Shown: positions 1-8,913, counted from the stretch's first letter. The stretch is DNA of 64,000 nt from Aeromonas jandaei (GCF_037890695.1 NZ_CP149571.1:513501-577500), one strand, 5' to 3'. The notes: generated from the sequence alone by a model not told the origin. Translations and numbers: made by a program.

Positions 1-719
1 TGGAAGGGCGCGCCGACATCGCCGTCCACTCCATGAAAGACGTGCCGGTGGAGTTTCCCGAGGGGCTCGGTCTGCACACCATCTGCGTGCGGGAAGATCC
101 GCGCGATGCCTTCGTCTCCAATCGCTTCAAGGCCATTGCCGAGCTGCCGCAGGGGGCCGTGGTCGGCACCTCCAGCCTGCGTCGCCAGTGCCAGCTGCGT
201 GCAGCCCGCCCCGACCTGGTGATCCGGGATCTGCGCGGCAACGTCAACACTCGCCTCGCCAAGCTGGATGCCGGTGAATATGACGCCATCATTCTGGCAG
301 CCGCCGGTCTGAAACGACTGGAGATGGCGCACCGCATCACCGCCTTTATCGAGCCGGAGCAGAGCCTGCCGGCCAACGGTCAGGGGGCTGTCGGCATCGA
401 ATGCCGCCTCGACGATGTTGAGCTGCACGCCCTGCTGGCGCCGCTGGAGCACGCCGAGACCCGCGCCCGGGTGCTGACCGAGCGAGCCATGAACCGCGCC
501 CTGCAAGGTGGATGTCAGGTGCCTATCGGTGCCTATGCACTGGTCGAGGGCCAGCAGATCTGGCTGCGCGGTCTGGTGGGCAGCCCGGATGGCACCCGCG
601 TCATCCGCGACGAAATCCGCGGCCCGGTGAGCGAAGGCGAAACGCTGGGAGAGACGTTGGCACAGCGCCTGCTGGCGGCTGGCGCCGACGAGATCCTGGC
701 CGAGGTCTACCGCGCATGA
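1..719 (+). CDS. hemC: Hydroxymethylbilane synthase (porphobilinogen deaminase), 5' end outside window
   Basis: Polymerises four porphobilinogen molecules to hydroxymethylbilane, the third step of tetrapyrrole synthesis, in the cytoplasm. The reading frame is open from base 3, so the N-terminal quarter of the usual ~310 residues lies before the window; 238 residues are visible. [10 protein letters not shown] and [10 protein letters not shown] are family signatures. The [11 protein letters not shown] segment carries the cysteine that binds the dipyrromethane cofactor. The stop TGA at 717-719 overlaps the hemD ATG at 716 (ATGA), so the two genes are translationally coupled at the head of a hemCDXY operon. 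Confidence 0.97.
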   Translation, partial: EGRADIAVHSMKDVPVEFPEGLGLHTICVREDPRDAFVSNRFKAIAELPQGAVVGTSSLRRQCQLRAARPDLVIRDLRGNVNTRLAKLDAGEYDAIILAAAGLKRLEMAHRITAFIEPEQSLPANGQGAVGIECRLDDVELHALLAPLEHAETRARVLTERAMNRALQGGCQVPIGAYALVEGQQIWLRGLVGSPDGTRVIRDEIRGPVSEGETLGETLAQRLLAAGADEILAEVYRA

Positions 720-1450
720 TCCCGCTGGTGGTGCGTCCGGCCGCCCAGGCCACCGAGCTGGCGCAGTTTCTGCGCCGGCACGGTCATGTACCACTCTGCT
801 GCCCGCTGCTGGCAACGGTCGCGGGCAGCGACCTCCCCCGCCTGGCCGACATGCTGCAAGAGGCTGACATAGTTATCGTCGTCAGCATCCATGCCGTTCA
901 TTTTGCACACGATTTTCTGTTGCAAACTGGTCTGACCTGGCCACATATTGAGTACTTCGCAGTGGGTCAGGCGAGTGCCGATGCCTTTGCCGAAGTGGGC
1001 GTGCGGGCGATCTGCCCGGACGACCCGCGCAGCGAGGGACTGCTGGCCCTGCCCGAACTGCAGCAAGTGAGCGGCAAGCGGGTGGTGATCCTGCGCGGCA
1101 ATGGCGGGCGGGATCTCATCGCCAGCACGCTGGCCTCACGCGGTGCTCTGGTGCACTATTGTGCCGCCTACGAGCGCCACTACCCCGAGTTTGACGGGGA
1201 AGCATTGACCAGCCACTGGCAGGCTGCCGGGCTCGACAGCCTGCTTGTCACCAGTGGTGAACTGTTGCAACGCCTGCTGGAGCTGGTTCCCACCAGCCAG
1301 CAGCCCTGGCTTTTTGACCGCCTGCTGGTGGTCCCCAGCCCGCGCGTGGCCGAGATGGCCAGCGCTGCGGGCTTTATCCATATCACGATTGCCCAAGGTG
1401 CATCCAACCAGGCCCTGATGGCCGCACTGGAACTGAGGAAGATGGAATGA
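716..1450 (+). CDS. hemD: Uroporphyrinogen-III synthase
   Basis: Cyclises hydroxymethylbilane to uroporphyrinogen III with inversion of ring D. The start at 716 gives 244 residues (E. coli HemD has about 246) and a normal N terminus, [11 protein letters not shown]; the frame is open further upstream but only as overlap with hemC. The fold has low sequence conservation, so the call rests on length, the N-terminal VRP motif, the GNGGRDLI and VTSGE segments, and position directly after hemC. It overlaps hemX by four bases (ATGA at 1447). Confidence 0.94.
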   Translation: MIPLVVRPAAQATELAQFLRRHGHVPLCCPLLATVAGSDLPRLADMLQEADIVIVVSIHAVHFAHDFLLQTGLTWPHIEYFAVGQASADAFAEVGVRAICPDDPRSEGLLALPELQQVSGKRVVILRGNGGRDLIASTLASRGALVHYCAAYERHYPEFDGEALTSHWQAAGLDSLLVTSGELLQRLLELVPTSQQPWLFDRLLVVPSPRVAEMASAAGFIHITIAQGASNQALMAALELRKME

Positions 1451-2496
1451 CAGCACAACAAGAATCCCAGGTCACACCCCAGCCGACCGCCGTGGTCAAT
1501 GGCAGCAAGAGCCGCTCCGGTGCCGTTCTGGGAGGGGTCGCCATCCTGCTGGCCCTTGGCCTGACCGGTGGTCTCTATCTGCATGGCCACAAGAATGCGG
1601 TAGCCCAGCAGGCCGAACTGGCCCAGCTCAAGCAGCAGCTGGCCAGCGCCGTGAGCAAGATTGACCAGAGCAACAGCAAGGATGCCGAACAACTGGCCGC
1701 GCTGGGCCAGACCCAGCAACGGCTGCAGGGCGAGATGCAGGGGCTGCAGAACCGGGTACTGGATCTCAACGACAAGCGCCCCAACGACTGGATGCTGGCC
1801 GAATCCGAGTATCTGGTTCGGATGGCGGGCCGCAAGCTGTGGCTGGAGCATGACCTTGTCTCTGCCATCACATTGCTCGGCAACGCCGACGAGCGCATTG
1901 CCGCCCTCAACGACCCCAGCCTGATGCCGATCCGCAAGGCGCTGGCCGAAGATATCACCAAGCTCAAAGGGATGCCGCGCATCGACCGCGAAGGACTGAC
2001 CCTCAAGCTGGCCGCCCTCGAAGACCAGATCGAGCTGCTCCCGCTCTCCGCCGTCAACATGCCGGAAGCCAAACAAGAGCAAGATCAGGCGGTCAGCACC
2101 AATCCTGACGAGTGGGAAAGCAACCTGAAGAAGAACTGGGTCAAGTTCACCGAAAACTTCATCACCATCCGTCGCCGTGATGGCGCCGTGGAGGCGCTGC
2201 TCTCGCCACAGCAGGAATTTTTCCTGCGCGAAAACCTCAAGACCAAGCTGCTGCAGGCACAACTCGCCGTCTATCGCGAACAGCAGTCCCTCTATGAAGA
2301 CAGCATCGACAAGGCGCAGCGCTGGCTGACCCAATATTTCGATACCGACAACAGCGCCACCCACTACATGCAGGGTGAGCTCGACAAGCTCAAGGGCGAG
2401 CAGATCCAGATCAGCTATCCGGAGCAATTCAAGACCCAGGCGATGCTGGAGCAGGTGCTGACCGAGCGCCTGCAACGCATTCTGGCCAGCAGCTAA
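1447..2496 (+). CDS. hemX: HemX, membrane-anchored protein of the heme operon
   Basis: A 349-residue protein of the HemX family, which enteric databases sometimes list as a uroporphyrinogen-III methyltransferase without biochemical proof. A short cytoplasmic N terminus is followed by one hydrophobic segment (residues ~24-45), then a Gln/Ala-rich coiled coil (~55-105) and a conserved periplasmic-type domain with YLVRMAGRKLWLEHD near residue 120. There is no SAM-binding methyltransferase motif, so an enzymatic role is doubtful; a scaffold role near HemY is inference. It overlaps hemD and is followed by hemY after 9 bases. Confidence 0.9.
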   Translation: MTAQQESQVTPQPTAVVNGSKSRSGAVLGGVAILLALGLTGGLYLHGHKNAVAQQAELAQLKQQLASAVSKIDQSNSKDAEQLAALGQTQQRLQGEMQGLQNRVLDLNDKRPNDWMLAESEYLVRMAGRKLWLEHDLVSAITLLGNADERIAALNDPSLMPIRKALAEDITKLKGMPRIDREGLTLKLAALEDQIELLPLSAVNMPEAKQEQDQAVSTNPDEWESNLKKNWVKFTENFITIRRRDGAVEALLSPQQEFFLRENLKTKLLQAQLAVYREQQSLYEDSIDKAQRWLTQYFDTDNSATHYMQGELDKLKGEQIQISYPEQFKTQAMLEQVLTERLQRILASS

Positions 2497-2505
2497 GGGG
2501 GCACC

Positions 2506-3669
2506 ATGATCCGCATTATCATTCTGGTTGCCGTCATGGTCGCAGGGCTGATCTTTGGCCCGCAGGCATCAGGCAACAAGGGCTATGTCCTGATTGCGCT
2601 CGGCAACTACACTATCGAATCTTCCGTCACCAGCGCGGTGATCCTGGCCGTGCTGTTCTATGGCGCTCTGCTGATCGTCGAGTGGCTGCTGGGCCGGGTG
2701 TTCGGCCTGCGCCGCAAGACCCTCGGCTGGTACGGCTCCCGTCGCCGCCGCAAGGCCAATCAGCAGACCGTGGCCGCAACCTTGGCGATGGCCGAAGGCC
2801 ACTACAGCCAGGCTGAAAAGCTGATGCTCAAGGGTGCCAGCAACAGCGACACCCCGCTGCTCAACTATCTGAGCGCCGCCAAGGCGGCCCAGGCGCGCGG
2901 TGACGATGTCCGCCGGGATCAATACCTGCAAAAGGCGCAGGAGGAGAACCCCAAAGCCGAGCTGGCGCTCACCCTGACCCAGACCCAGCTGCAGATCGAG
3001 CAGGGCCAGTACGACACGGCGCTGGCGATGCTGGAGTCGGTCTACGCTCTCAACCCGCGCCATCCCATGGTGCTGGATCAGCTGCGCCAGGTGCATCTGG
3101 CCCGCCACGACTGGGCGGCCCTGTGCGACCTTATCCCCACCCTGCACAAGGTGGGCAAGCTGACCCCGAAACAGGAAGAGGAGCTGCTGCAACAGGCGTG
3201 GAATGGCCGTCTGCAGCAGGCGGCAAGCAATCTGGAGACCCTCAAGGCGGTGTGGCAGGAGCTGCCGCGCAAGCTGCGCCTTGAACCTGAGCTGCTGGCC
3301 AGCTACGGCGATCTGCTGCGCGGGCTGGGTGCCGACAGCGAAGCGGCCAGCCTCTGGCAGGAGGCGCTGCGCAAGCAGGTCATACCGCAGCTGCTGAGCC
3401 GTCTGCCCAAACTGAAACTCGACAACTACCAGCCGCTGCTGGCACTGCTGCAAAAACAGCAGGGGCAGCCGGAGGTCGACAACGCGCTGGCCCAACTCTA
3501 TCTGCTGGCCGGCCAGCTGGACGAGGCCCAGAAGTTGCTGGAACAGCAGGTGGAGAAGGCGCCCAGTGCCGCCGTCTACCACGCGCTCGGTCAGGTGATG
3601 GACAAGCGCCGCCTTACCAACAAGGCCAACGAGTACTACCGTCAGGCGCTGGATCTGGCGGGGATTTGA
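2506..3669 (+). CDS. hemY: HemY, inner-membrane TPR protein of the heme operon
   Basis: A 387-residue protein of the gammaproteobacterial HemY type, unrelated to the Bacillus oxidase of the same name. Two hydrophobic segments (residues 1-23 and ~40-62) are followed by a basic cytoplasmic stretch with RRKTLGWYGSRRRRK and then TPR-like helical repeats to the C terminus, for example ALAMLESVYALNPRHP and HALGQVMDKRR. It is thought to help late heme synthesis, but the exact step is unsettled. It is the last gene of the operon, with a strong terminator about 28 bases downstream. Confidence 0.93.
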   Translation: MIRIIILVAVMVAGLIFGPQASGNKGYVLIALGNYTIESSVTSAVILAVLFYGALLIVEWLLGRVFGLRRKTLGWYGSRRRRKANQQTVAATLAMAEGHYSQAEKLMLKGASNSDTPLLNYLSAAKAAQARGDDVRRDQYLQKAQEENPKAELALTLTQTQLQIEQGQYDTALAMLESVYALNPRHPMVLDQLRQVHLARHDWAALCDLIPTLHKVGKLTPKQEEELLQQAWNGRLQQAASNLETLKAVWQELPRKLRLEPELLASYGDLLRGLGADSEAASLWQEALRKQVIPQLLSRLPKLKLDNYQPLLALLQKQQGQPEVDNALAQLYLLAGQLDEAQKLLEQQVEKAPSAAVYHALGQVMDKRRLTNKANEYYRQALDLAGI

Positions 3670-3696
3670 TCCTGAAACTGCAAACAGCAAAAAGAG

Positions 3697-3726
3697 AAGA
3701 GGCCGCACAATGCGGCCTCTTTTTTA
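3697..3726 (+). terminator. Intrinsic terminator of the hem operon
   Basis: AAGAGGCCGCA and TGCGGCCTCTT form an 11-bp stem with a 3-base loop, followed by a T run. The A-rich 5' flank could also let it work for the gene on the opposite strand. Confidence 0.9.
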
Positions 3727-3745
3727 TCTCTTTGTTCTGCTCTCG

Positions 3746-3997
3746 TCAGGTGGTGAGCCGCTCCAGCTCGCCAATCAGCCAGATGGCCTCGGCGCGGTGG
3801 CTACCGCACACATCTGCCATCGGACGAAAGCCGCCACATACCGCCGGCCGCTCTGGCTGGCCGAAGATCTTGCAGCCAAGGCGCGCATCAAGCTGGATGC
3901 AGGGGACGCCAGCCGGTTTGCCATCGGGCATGCCAGGGATGGCACTGCTGATACTGGGAGCGATGCAACAGGCACCGCAACCGGAACGACACTCCAT
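3746..3997 (-). CDS. YeiW/YkgJ-type cysteine-cluster protein (UPF0153)
   Basis: A small cytoplasmic protein with an eight-cysteine metal-binding signature: [11 protein letters not shown] at the N terminus, then PCIQLD, GCKIFG, PAVCGGF and DVCGSHR. This matches the YkgJ-like zinc- or iron-chelating family, closest by memory to E. coli YeiW (ECRPGCGACC). The start at 3997 gives 83 residues and matches family length; the frame stays open to 4090, where another ATG would add 31 residues that look unrelated to the family. Biochemical role unknown. Confidence 0.8.
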   Translation of the reverse strand: MECRSGCGACCIAPSISSAIPGMPDGKPAGVPCIQLDARLGCKIFGQPERPAVCGGFRPMADVCGSHRAEAIWLIGELERLTT

Positions 3998-4086
3998 ACA
4001 ACCCACTCCTGTCACAGGATCAACCTGCACTGTCGGACTCTCTGCCACCATAGCCCAGGCCATCTCACAAACGTAGAGGGCAGGCA

Positions 4087-4120
4087 GCAAAAAGCCCGAC
4101 CGCGAGGCGATCGGGCTTGA
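4087..4120 (-). terminator. Terminator downstream of glpX and its remnant
   Basis: Read on the minus strand, AAGCCCGA and TCGGGCTT flank a short inner stem and are followed by a T run. It lies beyond the decayed second glpX tail, which places both copies in one transcription unit. Confidence 0.75.
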
Positions 4121-4150
4121 TTCACTACCGCATGGCGGGCAGAGCCATCA

Positions 4151-4246
4151 TCACAGGATGATGTCGCGAACCACGCTGTCTTTGCGTTCCAGATAATGGA
4201 TCGACTTGATGCGACGGCACATAGTACGGGACTTGCCGCCGACCAG
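4151..4246 (-). pseudogene. Remnant of a second glpX 3' end
   Basis: Reading from 4246 down to a TGA at 4151-4153 gives about 31 codons ending in SIHYLERKDSVVRDIIL. The last 21 residues are identical to the end of the intact GlpX next door, yet nine of the 21 codons differ, all silently. Just upstream of these the remnant has an extra codon (Cys) and altered residues. There is no start codon or upstream coding part, so it cannot make a product by itself. A 9-base flank, ATTCACTAC, is also repeated (4120-4128 and 4248-4256), so sequence downstream of the stop was duplicated too. Confidence 0.88.
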
Positions 4247-4257
4247 TATTCACTACA

Positions 4258-5268
4258 TCACAGAATAATGTCGCGCACTACGCTGTCTTTGCGCTCAAGG
4301 TAATGGATCGACTTGATACGGCGGATGGTGCGCGATTTGCCACGGATCAGCAGGGTCTCGGTGGTCGCCATCACGCCATCGCTGGTGATGCCGTCAAGCA
4401 GATCACCCTTGGTGATACCGGTGGCGGAGAAGATGACGTTGTCATTCTTCGCCATGTCTTCCAGCTTGAGCACCTTGTTGACGTCGATGCCGAGCGCTTC
4501 GCAGCGGGCAATCTCCTGCTCACCCAGCGCGATCACCTCGGGGCTGTCGCCCTTGACCCGGTGACGCGGCACCAGACGGGCCTGCATATCGCCATCCAGC
4601 GCGCGGATCACCGCAGCGGAGATCACCCCTTCCGGTGCGCCGCCGATGCCGTACAGCATGTCCACTTCGCTGTCCGGCAGACAGGTGAGGATGGAGGCTG
4701 CGACGTCACCATCGGGAATGGCAAACACCCGCACGCCCAGCCCCTGCATCTCCTTGATCGCCTTGTCATGACGCGGCTTGGCCAGGGTAATGACGGTCAG
4801 ACGGGAGAGCGGCTTGCCCAGCGCCTTGGCCACAGCCTTGAGGTTCAGCTCGAGAGCCTGATTCAGGTCGATGGCGCCTTTGGCCCTGGGGCCGACGATC
4901 AGCTTTTCCATGTACATGTCAGGCGCTTTCAGGAAGGAACCCTTGTCGCCCACCGCCAGCACAGCCAGCGCATTGGCCTGACCCATGGCAGTCATGCGGG
5001 TACCCTCGATGGGATCGACCGCGATATCCACCGCGTCGCCATGCCCGGTACCGACCTTCTCGCCGATGTAGAGCATCGGCGCTTCATCAATTTCACCTTC
5101 GCCGATCACAATCTCACCATCGATCTCGATCTGGTTGAGAATGTGGCGCATGGCCGCAACGGCCGCCCCATCGGCGATATTCTTGTCACCACGTCCGAGC
5201 CACTTGTAGCCAGCCAGTGCAGCCGCTTCCGTCACTCGGGAAAACTCGATTGCCAGTTCACGTCTCAT
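4258..5268 (-). CDS. glpX: Class II fructose-1,6-bisphosphatase
   Basis: Hydrolyses fructose-1,6-bisphosphate in gluconeogenesis; cytoplasmic, metal dependent. The 336 residues equal the E. coli GlpX length, starting MRRELAIEFSRVTE. Inositol-phosphatase-fold metal sites are visible as GEGEIDEAPML (~residue 58) and DPIEGTRMTAMG (~residue 87). GIGGAPEGVISAAVIRALDG is also conserved. The gene stands alone on this strand, and its own 3' end is echoed by the remnant directly downstream. Confidence 0.96.
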   Translation of the reverse strand: MRRELAIEFSRVTEAAALAGYKWLGRGDKNIADGAAVAAMRHILNQIEIDGEIVIGEGEIDEAPMLYIGEKVGTGHGDAVDIAVDPIEGTRMTAMGQANALAVLAVGDKGSFLKAPDMYMEKLIVGPRAKGAIDLNQALELNLKAVAKALGKPLSRLTVITLAKPRHDKAIKEMQGLGVRVFAIPDGDVAASILTCLPDSEVDMLYGIGGAPEGVISAAVIRALDGDMQARLVPRHRVKGDSPEVIALGEQEIARCEALGIDVNKVLKLEDMAKNDNVIFSATGITKGDLLDGITSDGVMATTETLLIRGKSRTIRRIKSIHYLERKDSVVRDIIL

Positions 5269-5387
5269 CGCATATCCAACCTATGGAGCTCGAAAACGGG
5301 CGGCATTCTACCACAAGGGCAAACCTTTGCGCACAAAAGTAGCTGACAGGCGCATAAATGTAGCCAATTCATCCAATTGCAACCCAA

Positions 5388-5443
5388 CTGCCATCGACTC
5401 TTCATCCAACTGTCACCCCGCTGTCATCCTCCCTCCCTAGGAT
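5388..5443 (+). promoter_or_regulatory. PhoB-type promoter of the porin (Pho box plus -10)
   Basis: CTGTCACCCCGCTGTCAT at 5410-5427 is two perfect CTGTCA repeats on an 11-bp pitch, the Pho-box consensus. Weaker repeats continue the phase upstream: CTGCCA at 5388 and TCTTCA at 5399. Exactly 10 bases after the box is a -10-like TAGGAT (5438-5443), the spacing expected when PhoB replaces -35 contacts. No good -35 hexamer is present. Confidence 0.85.
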
Positions 5444-5486
5444 GGCCCCGTCTTCCAAACAAAAGCTTGCAACACAAGGGATTAAG

Positions 5487-6548
5487 ATGAAAAAGCTGAC
5501 TGTAGTGGCACTGGCGCTGACTGCCGCCTTCCAGGCTCAAGCCGTTGAAGTGTATAAAAACGACACCTCTTTGCTGGATCTCTATGGCCGCATCTATGCC
5601 GGTCAGTTCTTCGGTGACAAGAAAGAAGGCGTCGATGCCACCCACCCGAACGGCACTCAGGATTACAGTGCCAAGCAGGGCGCCAACCAGTTTGTCCGCT
5701 TCGGAGCCAAAGCCGAGACCCAGATCCAGAGCGGTCTGAAAGCGCTGGCCCAGTACGAAGTGCAGATGTATATCAACGACAGCGAGAAGACCATCAGCGA
5801 GAACTCCGACAACATGCGTACCCGTCTGGCGTTTGCCGGTGTGGGCGCAGACTGGGGTAGCGTCACTTTCGGCCGTCAGAAAGGGGCTCCCGGCTTCCTG
5901 GCTGACTGGACTGATGTCGCCCTTTCCGATGGCTACGGCAACGATGCGCTGGGTGCCAAGACCGATACCTTCGCCACCAACCGTGCCGGCTCCGTGCTGA
6001 AATACTCCGGTCTCTTCAACGGCTTCCAGCTCGATACCAGCTACAAGTTCGACGGCGGCGACACCGAACAGACCACCAGCAAGGATAGCGATGCCGCCTA
6101 CGGTGCTGCCGTGGCCTATACCTTCCCGTTCAATCTGTCGCTGGGTACTGCCTACAACGTGGGCATCCGCGACAAGAGCGGCGAGAGTGATGCCAAGCTG
6201 TGGATCATCTCTGCCAAGTACGACAACAAGGCCGCCTACGCCGCCCTGAGCTATGCCGACGGCAGCGACTTCCTGGCCACCGGCACCGACCACACCGGCT
6301 GGGAAGCCGCGCTGGGCTACAACTTCGAGAACGGCTTCGGCCTGATGGCGCTGTGGAACAAGCAGGAGCAGGACAAGGCGGGCGTCAAGAAGGACAACGT
6401 GGACTACTACACCCTGGGCGCCCAGTACAAGTTCAACAAGAACCTGCGCGTTATCGGCGAGTACCGCATCAACAATCTGGACAGCGTGGCCGGAACTGCG
6501 ACCGCCAACAAGGATGACTTCCAGCTGGCGGCCCGTTACGACTTCTAA
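5487..6548 (+). CDS. Gram-negative general porin, probably phosphate-regulated
   Basis: A trimeric-type outer-membrane porin of 353 residues. The start at 5487 (MKKLTVVALALTAAFQAQA, a signal peptide with AXA cleavage) is preferred over an in-frame ATG 45 bases upstream that lies inside the promoter. The mature protein begins VEVYKND and ends in Phe (AARYDF), the usual barrel-assembly terminus. RMRT-like arginines and alternating beta-strand patterns fit the OmpC/OmpF/PhoE superfamily. The Pho box upstream suggests a PhoE-like role in taking up phosphorylated solutes, which is inference. A terminator follows. Confidence 0.93.
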   Translation: MKKLTVVALALTAAFQAQAVEVYKNDTSLLDLYGRIYAGQFFGDKKEGVDATHPNGTQDYSAKQGANQFVRFGAKAETQIQSGLKALAQYEVQMYINDSEKTISENSDNMRTRLAFAGVGADWGSVTFGRQKGAPGFLADWTDVALSDGYGNDALGAKTDTFATNRAGSVLKYSGLFNGFQLDTSYKFDGGDTEQTTSKDSDAAYGAAVAYTFPFNLSLGTAYNVGIRDKSGESDAKLWIISAKYDNKAAYAALSYADGSDFLATGTDHTGWEAALGYNFENGFGLMALWNKQEQDKAGVKKDNVDYYTLGAQYKFNKNLRVIGEYRINNLDSVAGTATANKDDFQLAARYDF

Positions 6549-6568
6549 TCGGGTCAGGATGGATACCA

Positions 6569-6599
6569 AAAGCGCGATGGCATGCCATCGCGCTTTTTG
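6569..6599 (+). terminator. Porin terminator
   Basis: AAAGCGCGATGGC and GCCATCGCGCTTT form a long near-perfect palindrome followed by Ts. Confidence 0.9.
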
Positions 6600-6664
6600 C
6601 TTTGTTCACGCAGCGGCAAACTGGCCTAGGCTCAACAGGTGATGTTTGTACGACACGAGGCTGG

Positions 6665-7567
6665 ATGATGTTGAAACAGCTTGCTGCACTCCTGCTTTTG
6701 CTGGCTCTGCCGGCACATGCACTCTCGATCGCCATGGTGCTCTGGCGCGGCGAGACTGCGGCAGAGACCGGTTTTCGCGAAGAGCTGCTGCGCCTTGGCT
6801 ATCAGCCCACCTTCACCACCTTCGATGCAGCGCAGGATCGCGCCACGCTGGCGGCCATGCTGCGCCAGCAAATTGAGCCCAAGCTGGCCAGCTACGACTA
6901 CATCTACACCTTCGGCACCACTGCCACCGCCATGACCAAGAGTCTGCTGGCCGATCGTAAGCCCCTCATCTTCAGCGTGGTCTCGGATCCGGCAGGTGCC
7001 GGTTTTCTGGCAAAGGATAAAAACCTGAACAAGATGGTGGCAGGCACAAGCAACATGGTGCCGATGGCGCTGCAGCTGGCCAATGCCAGCAAGTACCTGC
7101 CCGCCGGCAAACGGCTCCTCGTCCCCTTCAACCCGCGGGAGCAGAACACCCGCCTCGTCACCGACATGCTCATCTCCGAGGCCAGACGCTACAACTGGCA
7201 AGTAGTGCCCTGGCGGATTGCCCCGGATCCCAAGCGGCTCGATAGCGAGCTGAAGCGACTGCAGCAGGATGCCAGCAACGACATCGTCTTTCTGGCGGCA
7301 GACAGCTACCTGCTCTCCATCGCTCCCCGTCTGCTGAGCACCCTGAACGACGCGGGCATCCCCACCATCTGCAGCGCCGAGCTCTTCGTCCAGCACGGCT
7401 GCACGGTCGGTACCATCAGCAGTTACAAGCTGCTCGGCAAGATGGCCGCCGACATCATCCACCTCAACCAGCAGGGCATCCCGCTGCAGGATATCGCGCT
7501 GAAGTTCGATGCCAATCCCAAGCTGGTACTGGGCCCCCTCGGTAAACTGCGCCAAAGCGGGCAATAA
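6665..7567 (+). CDS. ABC-transporter substrate-binding protein, TrpX/ABC_sub_bind family
   Basis: A periplasmic binding protein of about 300 residues. Start 6665 or 6668 (adjacent ATGs) gives a clean signal peptide, MLKQLAALLLLLALPAHA; the frame is open 21 codons further up without a signal. The body has FSVVSDPAGAGF and GTSNMVPMALQLA, features of the Pfam ABC_sub_bind family that includes tryptophan/tyrosine binding proteins. No permease or ATPase gene is adjacent, so its partner and ligand are unknown. It may also be a chemoreceptor- or sensor-linked binding protein. Confidence 0.8.
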   Translation: MMLKQLAALLLLLALPAHALSIAMVLWRGETAAETGFREELLRLGYQPTFTTFDAAQDRATLAAMLRQQIEPKLASYDYIYTFGTTATAMTKSLLADRKPLIFSVVSDPAGAGFLAKDKNLNKMVAGTSNMVPMALQLANASKYLPAGKRLLVPFNPREQNTRLVTDMLISEARRYNWQVVPWRIAPDPKRLDSELKRLQQDASNDIVFLAADSYLLSIAPRLLSTLNDAGIPTICSAELFVQHGCTVGTISSYKLLGKMAADIIHLNQQGIPLQDIALKFDANPKLVLGPLGKLRQSGQ

Positions 7568-7601
7568 CAGAGCCCGCCCAACCAATCCCTTGATGGAGAT
7601 C

Positions 7602-7620
7602 CCGGCACGACAAGTGCCGG
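7602..7620 (+). terminator. Hairpin after the solute-binding protein gene
   Basis: CCGGCAC and GTGCCGG form a 7-bp stem around GACAA. There is no T run, so it is at best a weak terminator or attenuator before the next gene. Confidence 0.4.
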
Positions 7621-7659
7621 TCGGGTATGATATCGGCTCCCGGATTCGAGGCACCTCCC

Positions 7660-8499
7660 ATGAGTACCACCGTCTTCTTTGCCGTGCTGCTGGCAGCCCT
7701 GCTCCATGCCAGCTGGAATGCCCTTGTCAAAATCGGTGAGGAGCGACTGGTCGGCATTTCGCTGGTCGCCCTCTTCTCCGGGTTGATTGCCGCAGTCGCC
7801 CTGCTGCCAATGGGGTTGCCATCACAGGCTGAACTGCCCTGGCTAGGTCTCTCGATTTTGCTTCATACCGGTTACTGCCTCTTTCTCAGTCATGCCTACA
7901 ATCAGGGCGATTTTGGCCAGATCTATCCGCTCGCCCGCGGCAGCGCCCCGCTGCTCGCCATGCTGTTAAGTGCCATGCTGCTCGGTGACTACCCGGGCTA
8001 CGGCGGTATCGTCGGCGCCTGCGTGCTGATCATGGGAGTCCTGCTGATGGCCTGGCGAGGGGGGCAGCAACGGCTTGGCAGCAAAGCCGTTCGGGCCGCG
8101 CTGCTCACCGCCATGTTTACCGCGACTTATACCCTCTCGGATGGGGCCGGCGCCCGGGCTGGCGGCGAGCCGGTGCGCTATACCCTCTGGTTGTTCGCCT
8201 GCACCGGTCTGGTGATATTGCTGGTACTAATCGCCCATCAGAAGCGCAACACCTGGCGCCAGATCCGCCAGCATGCTGCAGCAGGCGCGACAGGAGGAGC
8301 CATGTCCCTGATCGCCTACGGCATCGTCATCTGGGCCATGACCCAGGCTCCCATCGGCGTGGTTGCCGCCCTACGCGAAAGCAGCGTGTTGTTTGCCATG
8401 CTGCTCTCGGTCTGGCTGCTGAAAGAACCGCTGGGGAGAGCCCGCCTGACCGCAGCCGCCATTATTACCGGTGGCGTGCTGTTGACTCGTCTTGGATAA
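7660..8499 (+). CDS. EamA-family (DMT) inner-membrane transporter
   Basis: A 279-residue protein with about ten hydrophobic segments in two halves, each an EamA unit: AALLHASWNALVKIG near the N terminus and a second copy ending LRESSVLFAMLLSVWLLKEPLGRARL, the typical end of the repeat. Start at 7660 (MSTTVFFAVLLA) places the first membrane helix at the N terminus; 11 extra upstream codons would add a polar stretch. Substrate unknown; DMT exporters often carry amino acids or metabolites. Confidence 0.88.
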   Translation: MSTTVFFAVLLAALLHASWNALVKIGEERLVGISLVALFSGLIAAVALLPMGLPSQAELPWLGLSILLHTGYCLFLSHAYNQGDFGQIYPLARGSAPLLAMLLSAMLLGDYPGYGGIVGACVLIMGVLLMAWRGGQQRLGSKAVRAALLTAMFTATYTLSDGAGARAGGEPVRYTLWLFACTGLVILLVLIAHQKRNTWRQIRQHAAAGATGGAMSLIAYGIVIWAMTQAPIGVVAALRESSVLFAMLLSVWLLKEPLGRARLTAAAIITGGVLLTRLG

Positions 8500-8913
8500 G
8501 GGAATCAATTTTCATTTGCTTTTAAATCTGTCGACAAACTATGCATTTATCTATTCACGGATATCGAGCGGAAAATAGATGAGCCAGAATCGTAAATGAT
8601 TACATCCGCAACGTATTAATTAACTGGCATTGCTATTTCGAACTGATTGAGAACCATATGGCTAACTTACCAAGTCGATGCCGTTAATGGTAAAATCGCG
8701 CCCATTCAATGCTTGGCAGCACCACCCCCTCTCTCCATGGCATTCGCCATGCAGGTTCGTCAAACAGTGATTTGCGGCCACCAAACGATCCGTGGCTGAA
8801 CGTTTGTGCCTGTCGCACCGCGACAGGCTGATGCACTCCGGATAATTAATTTATCCAGCTTGATATGTTTAATTTTTGATTATTTAAAATGCTGCACCAG
8901 CAGGGAGTTTTAT
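8500..8913. other. Intergenic region and leader of the YjeM-like gene
   Basis: No coding sequence is convincing here. The first half is AT-rich. Near the 3' end are two hairpins: CAAACG/CGTTTG (8781-8806) and a perfect 9-bp stem GCCTGTCGC/GCGACAGGC with loop ACC (8808-8828). The second has no T run, so it is more likely a leader structure than a terminator. An in-frame ATG-less extension of the next gene runs through it and is not used. Confidence 0.5.

Noticed and set aside
1180..2475. Long minus-strand frame opposite hemX
   Set aside because: Shadow of hemD/hemX codon structure; low-complexity Leu/Gln-rich translation with no start signal or homology.
4303..5346. 347-codon plus-strand frame opposite glpX
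   Set aside because: His/Gln/Asp-rich antisense shadow of glpX.
5742..6500. Selenocysteine or programmed recoding as explanation of in-frame TGA codons
   Set aside because: Considered for the exchanger and pentapeptide genes; no SECIS-like hairpin directly after either TGA and neither family is known to use selenocysteine.
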